From: JAAURS01 sp044923475
Lineage (GTDB): Bacteria; Cyanobacteriota; Cyanobacteriia; Thermosynechococcales; Thermosynechococcaceae
Assembly: GCF_044923475.1 (NCBI RefSeq)
Contig: NZ_CP137338.1
Location: forward strand, 4,340,001 to 4,404,000
Length of the DNA stretch: 64,000 nt
Direction: 5' to 3'
The position numbers were made by a program, and so were the translations under genes. A model generated the notes under the pieces. That model saw nothing but the letters and a program-made list of their open reading frames with translations, did not search any database and was not told the DNA's origin. Shown here in pieces: positions 8,631 through 16,956 of this stretch (within the stretch, counting starts at the first letter, position 1; each line of letters starts with the position of its first letter).

Positions 8631-10199
8631 GTATCCGTACAGGTGGTTAGGTAAGTTTCAACGCAGAATTTGCTGGATTTTCAGTGGCAATAAAGATGGA
8701 GCATTTAAGCCCTGACGGTTGGCGTAACAAGCCTGAGTAAGGTACTCCAATACCGAGCGCTGTTGTCGCCTTAAAGAAGTTACCACCGTCAACATGCGTC
8801 CAACAAAAAGACTCCCTTGAGCACTCTGAGAACCATAGCTGCATTTTCTCCACAACACCGCAGGCCGGATGGCTTGCTCTGCGGCATTATTGGTCGGCTC
8901 AATCCCTTCCACCCTCACGAATAGCCAGAAGGCAGTCTCCACCTTTAATAACTGGCGACAAGTGCCCACCGTTTTTGCCAAAGGTGTTTTCTCCCCGTCT
9001 GCAATATCATAATCGGCGGTTTCAGTGAGCAACTGATGCATGGATTGACGAATGGGTTCAACCTCCAGGATAAATTGAGTACGGGCTAGCGTTCCATCTC
9101 GCACCCGATGCCATAACTTAAATAAATGCTCCTGATGAGTGAGCAGTTCTTTTCCTACTTCACGACTCACTCCGGTGCGCTCCGCAATTTTTGTGAAGTC
9201 ACGTTTCAAATGCGCCCAACACACCTGCCGTTGCTCGATAGACAACCAGTTATAACCGCTGTAGCGGTCGCTGTTGACATAGCCCCTAAACACATCTCCG
9301 AGAATGGTTTGAGCAGCGGCTTGAGAACGACTCAATAGAACCTGAAAATAGCACACCAGTGGACTGACCACTACCCATAACCAGCCGTTGCGCTGCGTAG
9401 GATTCTGACCATCCCCATTGCCTTGACGGAAGCTCGTTTCATCCACACTGACTTGAGTTTGATGCTGCACATACGCTTGGGCTTCGGTGACGGGAACTGA
9501 TACCGCGTCGCTGATACTTTGGCGCAACCGCCCGACGCTTCCCACTGACATTTCTATCTCAAAGATTTCGGCCAGTAGACGCACTACCATCCGATGGCTT
9601 TGGCGATACTCTCCACTCAATAGACCAACAAGGGCGCATAAGCGGTCGCCATAACGGCTCCCGTCCACCACTTCGGCATCGTAAGCACGAGTTCTCTTCC
9701 CACAACAATCACAAGACAAGGAGTGAAACCGATGCTCTATCACAATCGGACGCAGGGGCGGGATGTCTACAATTTGACACCGCTGCGGTTCGGCATCCGT
9801 CCCCGTTAGAATTTCTCCACAACTCCAGCAATGACTAGGGTAATGCTCTTCGACAGCCGCACAATCCGATGCTGCATACAGTTTCTGTGAATGGCCTTCA
9901 TGACCCGATTGCCCACCCCGTGATTTCTTGCTCTTCTCTTTTGTTGGCTTAAACCCTTGTGGACTATCTTGGGAGGCTGGCTGAGATGAATTCTTCGAGT
10001 TCCGCTTGACCTGCTCTTCTAATGCTGCAATCCTCTCTCCTAATCGCGCGATCAATTGCTTGACGCTCTCTGGGGTCTTTTCCCAGTCTATCTCGGGGAT
10101 CTCGGCGAGGAAATTGGCTGATACGGTTTCCATATCTCTCAGGCTATCAGAGTTTCCTTGAGTTGCCTACTTTTCAAGACCCACACCCTGTACGGATAC
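8631..10199 (-). mobile_element. IS66-type insertion sequence, 1569 bp, complete
   Basis: The element is bounded by perfect 13-bp inverted repeats GTATCCGTACAGG (8631-8643 and the reverse complement at 10187-10199) and flanked by the 8-bp duplication CCGCAAGG. It carries one transposase gene and no tnpA/tnpB accessory genes, as in the single-gene subgroup of IS66. Intact ends, duplication and transposase indicate a recent insertion that came after the IS200/IS605 element it disrupts. Confidence 0.9.
8658..10133 (-). CDS. IS66-family transposase (DDE)
   Basis: The 491-residue protein has the IS66 layout: an N-terminal helical segment (IARLGERIAALEEQVKRNSKNSSQPPS-like, with KNSSQPAS), a zinc-binding CWSCG region near residue 98, then the catalytic core with D in SVDETSF, D in VNSDRYSGYNW and E in EPTNNAAEQAIR. 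The C-terminus GRMLTVVTSLRRQQRSVLEYL is also typical. All catalytic positions are present and the frame is intact, so the element is probably active or was until recently. The gene nearly fills the element, leaving only 27 bp downstream and 66 bp upstream of it. Confidence 0.93.
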   Translation of the reverse strand: METVSANFLAEIPEIDWEKTPESVKQLIARLGERIAALEEQVKRNSKNSSQPASQDSPQGFKPTKEKSKKSRGGQSGHEGHSQKLYAASDCAAVEEHYPSHCWSCGEILTGTDAEPQRCQIVDIPPLRPIVIEHRFHSLSCDCCGKRTRAYDAEVVDGSRYGDRLCALVGLLSGEYRQSHRMVVRLLAEIFEIEMSVGSVGRLRQSISDAVSVPVTEAQAYVQHQTQVSVDETSFRQGNGDGQNPTQRNGWLWVVVSPLVCYFQVLLSRSQAAAQTILGDVFRGYVNSDRYSGYNWLSIEQRQVCWAHLKRDFTKIAERTGVSREVGKELLTHQEHLFKLWHRVRDGTLARTQFILEVEPIRQSMHQLLTETADYDIADGEKTPLAKTVGTCRQLLKVETAFWLFVRVEGIEPTNNAAEQAIRPAVLWRKCSYGSQSAQGSLFVGRMLTVVTSLRRQQRSVLEYLTQACYANRQGLNAPSLLPLKIQQILR

Positions 10200-10207
10200 C
10201 CGCAAGG
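10200..10207. repeat. Target-site duplication, right copy (CCGCAAGG)
   Basis: This is the second copy of the 8-bp duplication flanking the IS66-type element; see the left copy at 8623-8630. Confidence 0.9.
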
Positions 10208-10533
10208 TGCTCACAGGCGAGATGATTCAACGACTAGGTGAAGTGATGAGCGATTTATGTCAGAAATGGAACTGCAAAATCGTCGAGTTTAATGGCGAAG
10301 ACAATCACGTTCATTTGCTGTTTCAGTATTTGCCGCAGATGGAATTACCCAAATTCATCGGAAACTTGAAGTCTGTCTCCAGTCGAAGGCTCAGGGAGGA
10401 GTTTCCGGCTGAAGTCGATAAAGTTTACTGGAAAAAGGTTCTGTGGAACGAGTCTTACTTCATCGCCTCCTGTGGTGGGGTCACAATCTCGGTTTTGAAG
10501 AAATACATTGAGGAGCAAAACACCCCTGAGTAG
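10208..10533 (+). pseudogene. tnpA: tnpA (Y1 transposase), 3' fragment
   Basis: This fragment holds the catalytic parts of an IS200-type transposase: the HVH (HUH) motif in EDNHVHLLFQY and the nucleophile tyrosine in WNESYFIASCGG. It lacks the first about 28 residues, which are at 8546-8630 beyond the IS66-type insertion. An ATG at 10222 could start a product with both motifs but without the first strand, so function is unlikely. The complete gene would encode 136 residues, the normal length. Confidence 0.87.
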
Positions 10534-10630
10534 TCGCATAGATAATTTGTTCATTTCGGCACTGTTGCCTTCCCTATTGCTTCGCAAGGCGGTCAGGTAA
10601 CGTACCTCAACTCACGCACCTTTCATCCCA

Positions 10631-10656
10631 GCGCTCATCCGAAACGGATAGAGCGC
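10631..10656. repeat. Subterminal hairpin, tnpA-side end of IS200/IS605 element
   Basis: GCGCTCATCCG and CGGATAGAGCGC pair around AAA with a small internal mismatch. It sits about 15-20 bp inside the inferred element end, matching the hairpin near the opposite end. Confidence 0.65.
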
Positions 10657-10673
10657 GGGGCTTCCCGTCTAAA

Positions 10674-10964
10674 AGCTAAAATCCAGCCGCTGATGCGCAG
10701 CCTCAGTTTGTAGATCGCACCCTGGGCTAAATCCACGAGTAGAAATTGTGAAGTCAGATTGGTAACCATTGTGATGCCAGCCAGTCCAATAAAGCCCCAA
10801 ATCAATTGCGATTGAGATTGAAAACGATCGAGGTTCATCTGGCTAATGGCTCGATCGATCAGGGCAAGAAGGGAGGCACTACCAATCCCACTGATGAAAC
10901 CGGTGATGGAGGCAACCAAAACGGCGATCCAGGACGCTTTGAGAAGAAACTCAATCAAGTTCAT
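10674..10964 (-). pseudogene. Cyclic-peptide export ABC transporter, 5' part (gene split by insertion)
   Basis: The frame from the ATG at 10964 encodes the first about 97 residues of a SyrD/PvdE-type exporter, MNLIEFLLKASWIAVLVASI to RISGWILA, with two membrane segments. It then runs into the IS200/IS605 end, adding only foreign codons (FRREAPRSIRFG) before a stop. The remainder of the gene is at 5857-7184. The start is well placed, and the promoter should lie in the 190 bp between here and the divergent gene at 11157. Confidence 0.87.
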
Positions 10965-11156
10965 GGTGCTTTGCTCTGAGTTCTCTGACGGTTATCTCAG
11001 CCTCCATGATGCCATTTCTGGCAATGTGCTTGCTGTGAGTGTCAGGTTAAGGGGTTGTCCCCCTAAGGTTGAGTGAGGGTAAATTCATACAACAAAGCCT
11101 TATAATTGGAGCAATTGCTGTTCTCGTTTGAAACATTGCTAGGATCTATTCAGACA

Positions 11157-11387
11157 ATGGTTCAGCCCTCTTCTTGGGTGGAATCTGGAGTGAAGCTCAG
11201 TAAGGTTAGGGATTTACATCTGTTCAAGTTTACAGATGAGCTTCAAGCACGGTTGGATGATTTAGCTGAGCGGAAGAAGGCTAAAGATTTGACTAAAGCA
11301 GAAGCAGCAGAATTGGCGGGAATTTTAGAACTTGATCGTATTTTTACGCTGTTGAATGCCAGAGTTATTCTAGAATGGAAACTATAG
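11157..11387 (+). CDS. Small hypothetical protein, antitoxin-like composition
   Basis: From the ATG at 11157, preceded by AGGA, the protein has 76 residues: a short N-terminal strand segment and a charged helix (TDELQARLDDLAERKKAKDLTKAEAAELAGILELDRIFTLLNAR). This form, a helix with L-T-x-x-E-x-x-E-L followed by a hydrophobic tail, is common among small cyanobacterial proteins of unknown function that often lie beside toxin or nuclease genes. No partner is evident: the next gene is convergent. A longer TTG start at 11106 is possible. Function unknown. Confidence 0.55.
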   Translation: MVQPSSWVESGVKLSKVRDLHLFKFTDELQARLDDLAERKKAKDLTKAEAAELAGILELDRIFTLLNARVILEWKL

Positions 11388-11417
11388 ACTAAATCGGCGA
11401 TCTAATAAACAGGTTTA

Positions 11418-12944
11418 TTATGCCGTCGTTTTCCAAGGAACGATTTCACCTTCTCTGTTCGGCAAGATACAACGATTGATGTAATAGCCGTCATAATTCA
11501 TTAAAGCTAGCATGGAAAGCTCAAGGTACCATAATCCTAGTCTACACAATTGTTTTTCAGCTTCGGGGTCTAGATTAGGATATTTCTTAATCGCATGGGC
11601 AACATCATTTCTAACTGCGGTTAATGCATGAGGCCCATCATCCCACTGATGATCAGAAGCACTTCTATGTAAGTCTTGAAACTGTGGTTTAGACATAAAT
11701 GTACACGTTCTGTCCCCTCTTGAGATCTCTCGGATATCAAGCTCTGTCAGTGGAATGGGATGGTGTTCATCTTGTTCAAGGTCAAAATTGCTATTCTGTG
11801 AACCAAGCTCCAATAATGCGGCTGTTCCAGATAAGGATTTACGAACAAGAGAAAAAGGTGGGATTTCAACTGGAATCTCCAGTGAATTCAACAGTTCTCT
11901 AATTTTTATAGAGGCTGGGAAGTTGAACTGATTCTTCTCAAATAACTCTTTTACTATAACCAAATGTATCCATGCAGAGAGTTCCAGTGCTATCTGAACC
12001 AGCATTAATTTTACTTCTAAGGTCGAAACTGAATTAGCCTCTAAATACGTGTTTAGAACGATATTGGCATTTGCAGGATCTGTTTTTTCCTGCCAAAGTC
12101 GATACCACTGAAAGAAACCGGGAAATAATTTAGCTAAAGATCTATTTTCTGATTTTGGAAACCAAGAGCTAACACTTTTCCAAGATAAACCCAATCGAGA
12201 TGACCAAAATTCCCAGACTCTGTTGTCGTCCTTGTCGTAACCGATGCAAAGCATTAGGGGGATGCGAAATCCTCTGGCAAACGACAAGCAATGGGAGCAA
12301 ATATCGAGAAATTCAATGGCATCTTTCCCTCTGAAAGTATGACTATCTACCCGTTCAAGTTTTGCTACATGCGTAATTGCAAATCCTCCTTGACTTGAGA
12401 TCTGTTTAATATGTTCGGTAGTGGTTTCTAGTTGATCTAGCGTAATCCTCCAGCCTTCTGCTTCCACAATGTTTCTTTCAATGCAACGAAAGCCATTCTC
12501 CGTCTTAATCCTTGCACAAGGTCTACCTAGCAAATCATGGAAATTTGCGACATGAAAGAGCACATATTGCAGATCATTATCTGAACCAATATTTATGTTT
12601 TGACACGATCCAGCCCCATAAAAATCATTTCCCTGATTTGTTCTGGATAAAGAGACAGAAACCTCAACTGGACTAGAAACCTCAACTGAGTTGGGAACGA
12701 ATCTCAAACAGACATTATCACCATGTTGCAAGTATCCAACTGCATTAATTTTGAATTCAAAGGATACTTTTGGAGTCGGAAACCAATTAAAAGCGATCTT
12801 TCCTTGACCTTCAAAGGTTTGGGCATTTTTCTCAACTACTAAGGCCCCATCATGGAGGATAATAGCTTCATTGATTTCAGGTGCAGAATAAACAGGTCGT
12901 AATGCTGGCTCCAAGTCTTGCATTGCTGTCCAAGAATATTCCAT
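11418..12944 (-). CDS. Large protein with C-terminal HEPN-type RX4H motif, candidate defence RNase
   Basis: The 508-residue protein has no signal peptide or membrane segment. The N-terminal half looks beta-rich; the second half is helical. Near the C-terminus it contains RNDVAH (R445-H450) inside a helix, followed by another helix with paired tyrosines. RX4-6H is the catalytic signature of HEPN ribonucleases, used in many antiphage and toxin systems such as ApeA. The architecture, a long beta-rich sensor-like region followed by a terminal HEPN helix bundle, resembles ApeA-type proteins, but I cannot confirm homology by eye. The gene stands alone between a small convergent gene and a decayed toxin-antitoxin locus. 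Base composition is more AT-rich than in neighbouring core genes, consistent with acquisition. Confidence 0.6.
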   Translation of the reverse strand: MEYSWTAMQDLEPALRPVYSAPEINEAIILHDGALVVEKNAQTFEGQGKIAFNWFPTPKVSFEFKINAVGYLQHGDNVCLRFVPNSVEVSSPVEVSVSLSRTNQGNDFYGAGSCQNINIGSDNDLQYVLFHVANFHDLLGRPCARIKTENGFRCIERNIVEAEGWRITLDQLETTTEHIKQISSQGGFAITHVAKLERVDSHTFRGKDAIEFLDICSHCLSFARGFRIPLMLCIGYDKDDNRVWEFWSSRLGLSWKSVSSWFPKSENRSLAKLFPGFFQWYRLWQEKTDPANANIVLNTYLEANSVSTLEVKLMLVQIALELSAWIHLVIVKELFEKNQFNFPASIKIRELLNSLEIPVEIPPFSLVRKSLSGTAALLELGSQNSNFDLEQDEHHPIPLTELDIREISRGDRTCTFMSKPQFQDLHRSASDHQWDDGPHALTAVRNDVAHAIKKYPNLDPEAEKQLCRLGLWYLELSMLALMNYDGYYINRCILPNREGEIVPWKTTA

Positions 12945-13059
12945 TTTCGAATGTCCAGAGCAATCAAGCTCTTAAGATTCCCTCTTGAAGATACTATTGC
13001 CCATTTTGTTACATTTCTAAACTATGAAGAGAATCAAGCTCTGGGCTATTTTGACCAAG

Positions 13060-13440
13060 TTATGGCAAGTTAGGTTTGGTGACATAAGAATTAAGAAACA
13101 GCAATTGATTCATCATTTCTGAACTAGACATACTTGCAACCAATTTTAATAAACCTTGCAGTTGCAGCCCAATGGAATAACGCCCTTGGGGTGCCAAAAT
13201 AATCCCAGCATGACTTCTCTCATTAATCAGAAAAGCGCTGTGTAGTCGGCAAAAATCTGCAACATTGTAGCTGTAGATTACTCTTCCCTAACTCGTTGCC
13301 CAAATCAGTTGATCTTCATCAGAGAAACCCAATCTTTGGACATCTGCAACTGTCACAATATCTAAATCGGCATTTCGCAATGCCCTTACCAAGGCAGTAT
13401 TAATCGTATCTTCATCTAAATACAAGCGAATTCGGTTCAC
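13060..13440 (-). pseudogene. DUF5615 PIN-like protein, interrupted by one in-frame stop
   Basis: Starting at GTG 13440, which overlaps the stop of the DUF433 gene as GTGA, the frame reads NRIRLYLDEDTI...VRALRNADLDIVTVADV, the standard start of DUF5615 PIN-like proteins. It continues for 126 residues to a TAA at 13060, broken only by a TAG at 13288-13290. At that point the family normally reads a residue before GRVIYSYNVADF, so a single CAG-to-TAG change explains the defect. The downstream conserved segment (NVADFCRLH) is preserved. DUF433/DUF5615 pairs are proposed toxin-antitoxin modules in cyanobacteria; this toxin-like half is probably inactive, unless the stop is read through. Confidence 0.85.
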
Positions 13441-13730
13441 AAGACGGTTCCTGAACTAAGTTCAGCTTCAAAAGCCTGACAGTCCTGATCGTAAGCAGCG
13501 AATTCTTCATCCAGTGCATCTTTATTTGCATAGTAGTAAGCGATTGCACTGTAAACGCCAGCCAGCGAAAGAAAAGGCTTATCCGTCACAATCTCCTCAG
13601 GTGTAACGCCTGCCTTGATTTCATTGATAATGAACTGAACCGTAATCCGACTGCCTTCAATACGCGGGCGACCGCCGCAGGTTCCCAGCGTAGAAACAAT
13701 CAACGTACCAATATCATTAATGGTTTGCAT
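13437..13730 (-). CDS. DUF433 domain protein, putative antitoxin
   Basis: The 97-residue protein carries the DUF433 core GGRPRIEGSRITVQFI followed by IKAGVTPEEIV and a segment ending in AIAYYYANKDALDEE. DUF433 proteins are small helix-turn-helix-like proteins found mostly in cyanobacteria upstream of DUF5615 PIN-like partners, and are taken as the antitoxins. Here the partner follows with a 4-bp GTGA overlap, which implies translational coupling, but the partner has a nonsense mutation, so this gene may now be an orphan antitoxin. Confidence 0.85.
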   Translation of the reverse strand: MQTINDIGTLIVSTLGTCGGRPRIEGSRITVQFIINEIKAGVTPEEIVTDKPFLSLAGVYSAIAYYYANKDALDEEFAAYDQDCQAFEAELSSGTVL

Positions 13731-13918
13731 GATGTGCAGACAAAACCGTATTTTATTCTTCTATTTTCCTGTACATCACCGTTTTCTGCAACTTAATGCA
13801 AAATTTGATTGACCTTTGAGATGAGTTTCAAATCAAGCGATCGCCAGCAGTCTATCCCAGGCAAAGCGATCGCCTAGCCATTAGTATCCAGTGCTCGATT
13901 GGGGTCAATCCTTTGTGC

Positions 13919-14041
13919 TCACAATAATGCCTCCAGCCTATCTGCCCACTGCCGCTCCTGCTCCTCAGGCAATGGAATAGGAAGCTTATTCACGGTGCGA
14001 TTGCCGCTCCATAGAACATTCAATCGGTAGCCAACTCGATC
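13919..14041 (-). other. Short unassigned coding-like remnant
   Basis: In the 341-bp gap between the DUF433 gene and the peptidase relic, one minus-strand frame stays open for 41 codons and ends ...NKLPIPLPEEQERQWADRLEALL before a TGA. The composition looks protein-like, but there is no start codon and I do not recognise a family. The rest of the gap (13731-13918) shows nothing beyond GCGATCGC motifs and the DUF433 upstream region. Confidence 0.25.
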
Positions 14042-14071
14042 TCAAGGCAAACTCCCAACAACACCATTAAC

Positions 14072-14461
14072 TTACTTGGTCTGCCCAGAATGCCCTGCAA
14101 TATTACCCATCGGCTCAACACGTCCGCCGAGATGTTTGGCGAGAAAAGCCTCCGCACTGGCAAAAAAGTGCAGTCGATTTGCAGGGCGAACAAATCCATG
14201 TCCTTCATCCGGGCAGAGAATATACTCGACGGGTTTATTATTCTTGCGCATGGCTTCCACAATGCGATCGCTTTCCGCTTGCTTCACCCTCGGATCGTTA
14301 GCCCCATGACCGATCGGCAGCGGGCGTTGAATCTTATCTGCTGAGAATAACGGCAATCGCACCCACACCACCCTTTGGGCGCAACAGCATTTATCGTAAC
14401 GCTGCAACAATCCAACTCGAATGCCCGTCATTTTTTGAATCTCTCTCAATTCTGCAAGCAT
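14072..14461 (-). pseudogene. Prolyl oligopeptidase (S9) C-terminal relic
   Basis: The segment DKIQRPLPIGHGANDPRVKQAESDRIV...YILCPDEGHGF...FLAKHLGG is the end of the alpha/beta-hydrolase domain of an S9 prolyl oligopeptidase, with the catalytic aspartate (GANDPRV) and histidine (DEGHGF). The serine nucleophile region and the whole N-terminal beta-propeller are absent, and the sequence just before PLFSADKIQRP is garbled (KCCCAQRVVWVR), suggesting an internal deletion or frameshift. A normal protein is about 600-700 residues. It is best read as a gene relic. Confidence 0.8.
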
Positions 14462-14528
14462 TTGCGAATGCTGTTTTCAATTGTTAGCCTGACGAAAGTG
14501 CAAATTCACCCCCGCGATCGAGATAGCT

Positions 14529-15746
14529 TTGGATATCTACCGTCACATGATGCGACTGTTCCCGCGAATGCTTTTGCACGGGATAGGCTTGGCCCTACTG
14601 CTCCAGGGCGGGGTTGCCTGTACGCGCCCTGCTGACTCTTCCGCACCAGCGCCGAAAATTGCCCCGGCACCTGTCAATGCAGTCGTCGCCCTCGGTCGCT
14701 TAGTGCCAGATGGCGAAGTGATTAAGGTTTCGGTGTCCAATGCCCAAGACAGTCGGCTGAACCAAATTTTTGTCAAAGAGGGCGATCGCGTCCAGGCCAA
14801 TCAGGTCATTGCGCTCCTACAGGGTGTTGACCGCCGCCAAGCCAACCTTCAGGATGCAGAGGCTGAAGTAAGACTGCGGCGGGCGGAGCTAGAACGAGTG
14901 CGACAGGGAGAGGCAAAAGTGGCGGAGGCGGAGGCGCAGAGAGCCGCCATTGCCGAACTCCAAGCCCAGATTAAGGGAGAGCAACAGCAAAAGGCCGCTT
15001 CGATTGACTCCGCTCGGGCGGTTTTGAAAGAAGCAGAATTAACCGCACAACGAAGGCGGAAGCTCCAGCAGGAGGGCGGCATCAGTATGGCGGACCTGAA
15101 TGAAGCCGAGCGGGACCTAGACACTGCCCGCGCGACGCTCCAAGAACGACAGGCTTCGCTGAGGGGCACCGTGAATACCTTAGAAGCCTCTCTCAGGCAG
15201 GCAAAAGCAAAGCTGACACAGCTTCGAGAAGTGCGCCCCGTCGATCTTGAAATTGCCCGCGTTAAGCTAGACAAGGCGCTCATTGCCGTCAAACAAGCGG
15301 AGGCAGACTTAGACGATGCCAAGGTTCGCGCCCCGGTCTCCGGTCAGATTCTGCGCATCAATACCCGCATTGGGGAACAGGTCAACACGGCCAAAGGCAT
15401 CGTGGAACTGGCGCAGACCCAGCAGATGTATGCGATCGCCGAGGTCTACGAAACCGATGTAGCCCGCGTGCGCCCCGGACAGCGCGCGACGCTATCGACG
15501 GAGTACGGCGGGTTTAAGGGCAAACTTCAGGGGACGGTGCAAGATATTGGCCGCCAAATTGGTCGCAAAACCCTCCAAAGTACGGCGGAAGCAGACGGCC
15601 CTAACGTAGACCAAGATGCCCGCGTCGTAGAAGTCAAAATTCGGCTCGACCCCAAGGACAGCCCCAAGGTTGCGGCATTTACCAATATGTTGGTGCAGGC
15701 CACCATTCAGACCCGTCCCGTTCCATCTAGCGCCCCGAACCCCTGA
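14529..15746 (+). CDS. devB: DevB-type membrane fusion protein of an ABC exporter
   Basis: The 405-residue product has an N-terminal hydrophobic signal or anchor ending near a cysteine (LLLQGGVACTRP), a lipoyl/HlyD-like strand region (ALGRLVPDGEVIKVSV), a very long coiled coil rich in A, E, R and Q (about residues 100-245), then the second half of the lipoyl domain (VRAPVSGQILRINTRIGEQV) and a beta-barrel. This is the DevB layout. It works with the DevC permease and DevA ATPase encoded next, contacting an outer-membrane TolC-like channel. The downstream gene overlaps by one base (TGATG), so translation is coupled. The start at 14529 or the ATGs at 14547/14550 are all possible. In heterocystous species the homologue exports envelope glycolipid; the substrate here is unknown. 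Confidence 0.9.
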   Translation: MDIYRHMMRLFPRMLLHGIGLALLLQGGVACTRPADSSAPAPKIAPAPVNAVVALGRLVPDGEVIKVSVSNAQDSRLNQIFVKEGDRVQANQVIALLQGVDRRQANLQDAEAEVRLRRAELERVRQGEAKVAEAEAQRAAIAELQAQIKGEQQQKAASIDSARAVLKEAELTAQRRRKLQQEGGISMADLNEAERDLDTARATLQERQASLRGTVNTLEASLRQAKAKLTQLREVRPVDLEIARVKLDKALIAVKQAEADLDDAKVRAPVSGQILRINTRIGEQVNTAKGIVELAQTQQMYAIAEVYETDVARVRPGQRATLSTEYGGFKGKLQGTVQDIGRQIGRKTLQSTAEADGPNVDQDARVVEVKIRLDPKDSPKVAAFTNMLVQATIQTRPVPSSAPNP

Positions 15747-16945
15747 TGAAACTGCCCGCATTCAAAACCCTTCGCGTCCTGTGCCAAAACCTTCCCTTTG
15801 AAGCACCTTTGGCCTGGTCGCAGCTTTCCCATCAAAAACTGCGCTTGCTCATTGCCCTCAGCGGGATTTCCTTTGCCAATATCCTCATCTTTATGCAGCT
15901 TGGATTTAGGGCGCTGTTTACCGAAGGTGCCACGCTCATTGCCGATAACTTGCGCGGCGATCTTTTTGTGCTCGGCCCGCAAACCAATTACTTGGGTGCG
16001 GGAAGCTTTCCAAGGGTGCAATTGTACCGAGTTGCTGCCATTGAGGGCGTGGAAGCAGTATTTCCCGTCTACGTGGCCTACGGGCGGTGGTCCTACTCCA
16101 AAAAAATAAAAACCTGGTCGGGACAGGTGATAGCCTTTAACCCGAGCCGTCCTGTCTTCAACCTCCCGGAAGTCAACCAGCAACTCTGGAAACTCAAGCT
16201 ACCCAATACGGTCCTGGTCGATCGCCAATCTAAACCGACCGACTTTGGTCCAGTGAACCAGCGGTTCAAATCGGATGGGCAGTTTTCGGCATTGCTCAAT
16301 AATCGGCAGGTGCAGGTGGTGGGGCTATTTAGCTTGGGCAGCTCTTTCTTTCGCAGCGATGGCAATATCATCCTCAGCGAAACCAACTACCAAGCGCTGT
16401 TTGGCGCAGATGCCCTTAGCAAAGTGAGCGTGGGCGTGGTGAAGCTCAAGCCTGGGGCTAACGTTGCCGCTATCCGGGCGGCGATCGCAACGGAGGTTCC
16501 GGCGGTGCAGGCGTTCGACCATGCAGAACTGGTGGCGAAGGATCTGAGTTTTCAAGAGCAGAATCCGGCGGGGTCTATTTTTGCCTTTGGGGCGGTGATG
16601 GGATTCATCGTGGGGGTGGTCGTGGTCTACCAAGTGCTCTACGCAGATGTGACGGATCACTTGCCGGAGTACGCCACCCTTAAGGCGATGGGTTATTCCG
16701 ATGGAGCGTTGCTGATTGTCATTTTTCAGGAGGCGTTGATTTTAGGCGTGCTCGGCTTTATTCCAGGCTTTGTCACCTCTCTGTGGATGTATGAATTTTT
16801 GGCGGGTCTGACGCGGTTGGCGCTGGTCATGCGGGTGGATGTGGCGGTGACGGTCTTTGTGCTGACGCTAATGATGTGTACGTTCTCGGCGGCGATCGCC
16901 TCTAGCAAGCTCCGCTCGGCTGACCCTGCGGACGTGTTTTCCTGA
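15746..16945 (+). CDS. devC: DevC-type ABC exporter permease
   Basis: This 399-residue protein has a first membrane segment at about residues 28-52, a large extracytoplasmic domain, and three C-terminal membrane segments of the FtsX/MacB type (about 272-295, 325-350 and 365-390). The opening WSQLSHQKLRLLIALSGISFANILIFMQLGFR is characteristic of DevC. It should dimerise and couple ATP hydrolysis by DevA to movement of substrate toward the DevB adaptor. It starts within the devB stop codon (TGATG) and ends 11 bp before devA, confirming a three-gene operon. Confidence 0.93.
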   Translation: MKLPAFKTLRVLCQNLPFEAPLAWSQLSHQKLRLLIALSGISFANILIFMQLGFRALFTEGATLIADNLRGDLFVLGPQTNYLGAGSFPRVQLYRVAAIEGVEAVFPVYVAYGRWSYSKKIKTWSGQVIAFNPSRPVFNLPEVNQQLWKLKLPNTVLVDRQSKPTDFGPVNQRFKSDGQFSALLNNRQVQVVGLFSLGSSFFRSDGNIILSETNYQALFGADALSKVSVGVVKLKPGANVAAIRAAIATEVPAVQAFDHAELVAKDLSFQEQNPAGSIFAFGAVMGFIVGVVVVYQVLYADVTDHLPEYATLKAMGYSDGALLIVIFQEALILGVLGFIPGFVTSLWMYEFLAGLTRLALVMRVDVAVTVFVLTLMMCTFSAAIASSKLRSADPADVFS

Positions 16946-16956
16946 GGCGGTGGTGT

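Larger units (their letters stand above)
7185..10673 (-). mobile_element. IS200/IS605-family element, itself interrupted by an IS66-type element
   Basis: The element has divergent tnpA (+) and tnpB (-) genes and splits the ABC exporter gene. Its ends carry imperfect hairpins, as expected for single-strand transposition: 7201-7220 near the tnpB end and 10631-10656 near the other end. There is no target duplication, which is normal for this family. The exact ends are inferred to within a few bases from where the exporter reading frame resumes: the tnpB-side end probably finishes with GTTCAC (reverse complement of 7185-7190), and the other end starts close to 10670-10675. About 1.58 kb of the span is the later insertion at 8631-10199 with its duplicated target. 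Confidence 0.85.
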
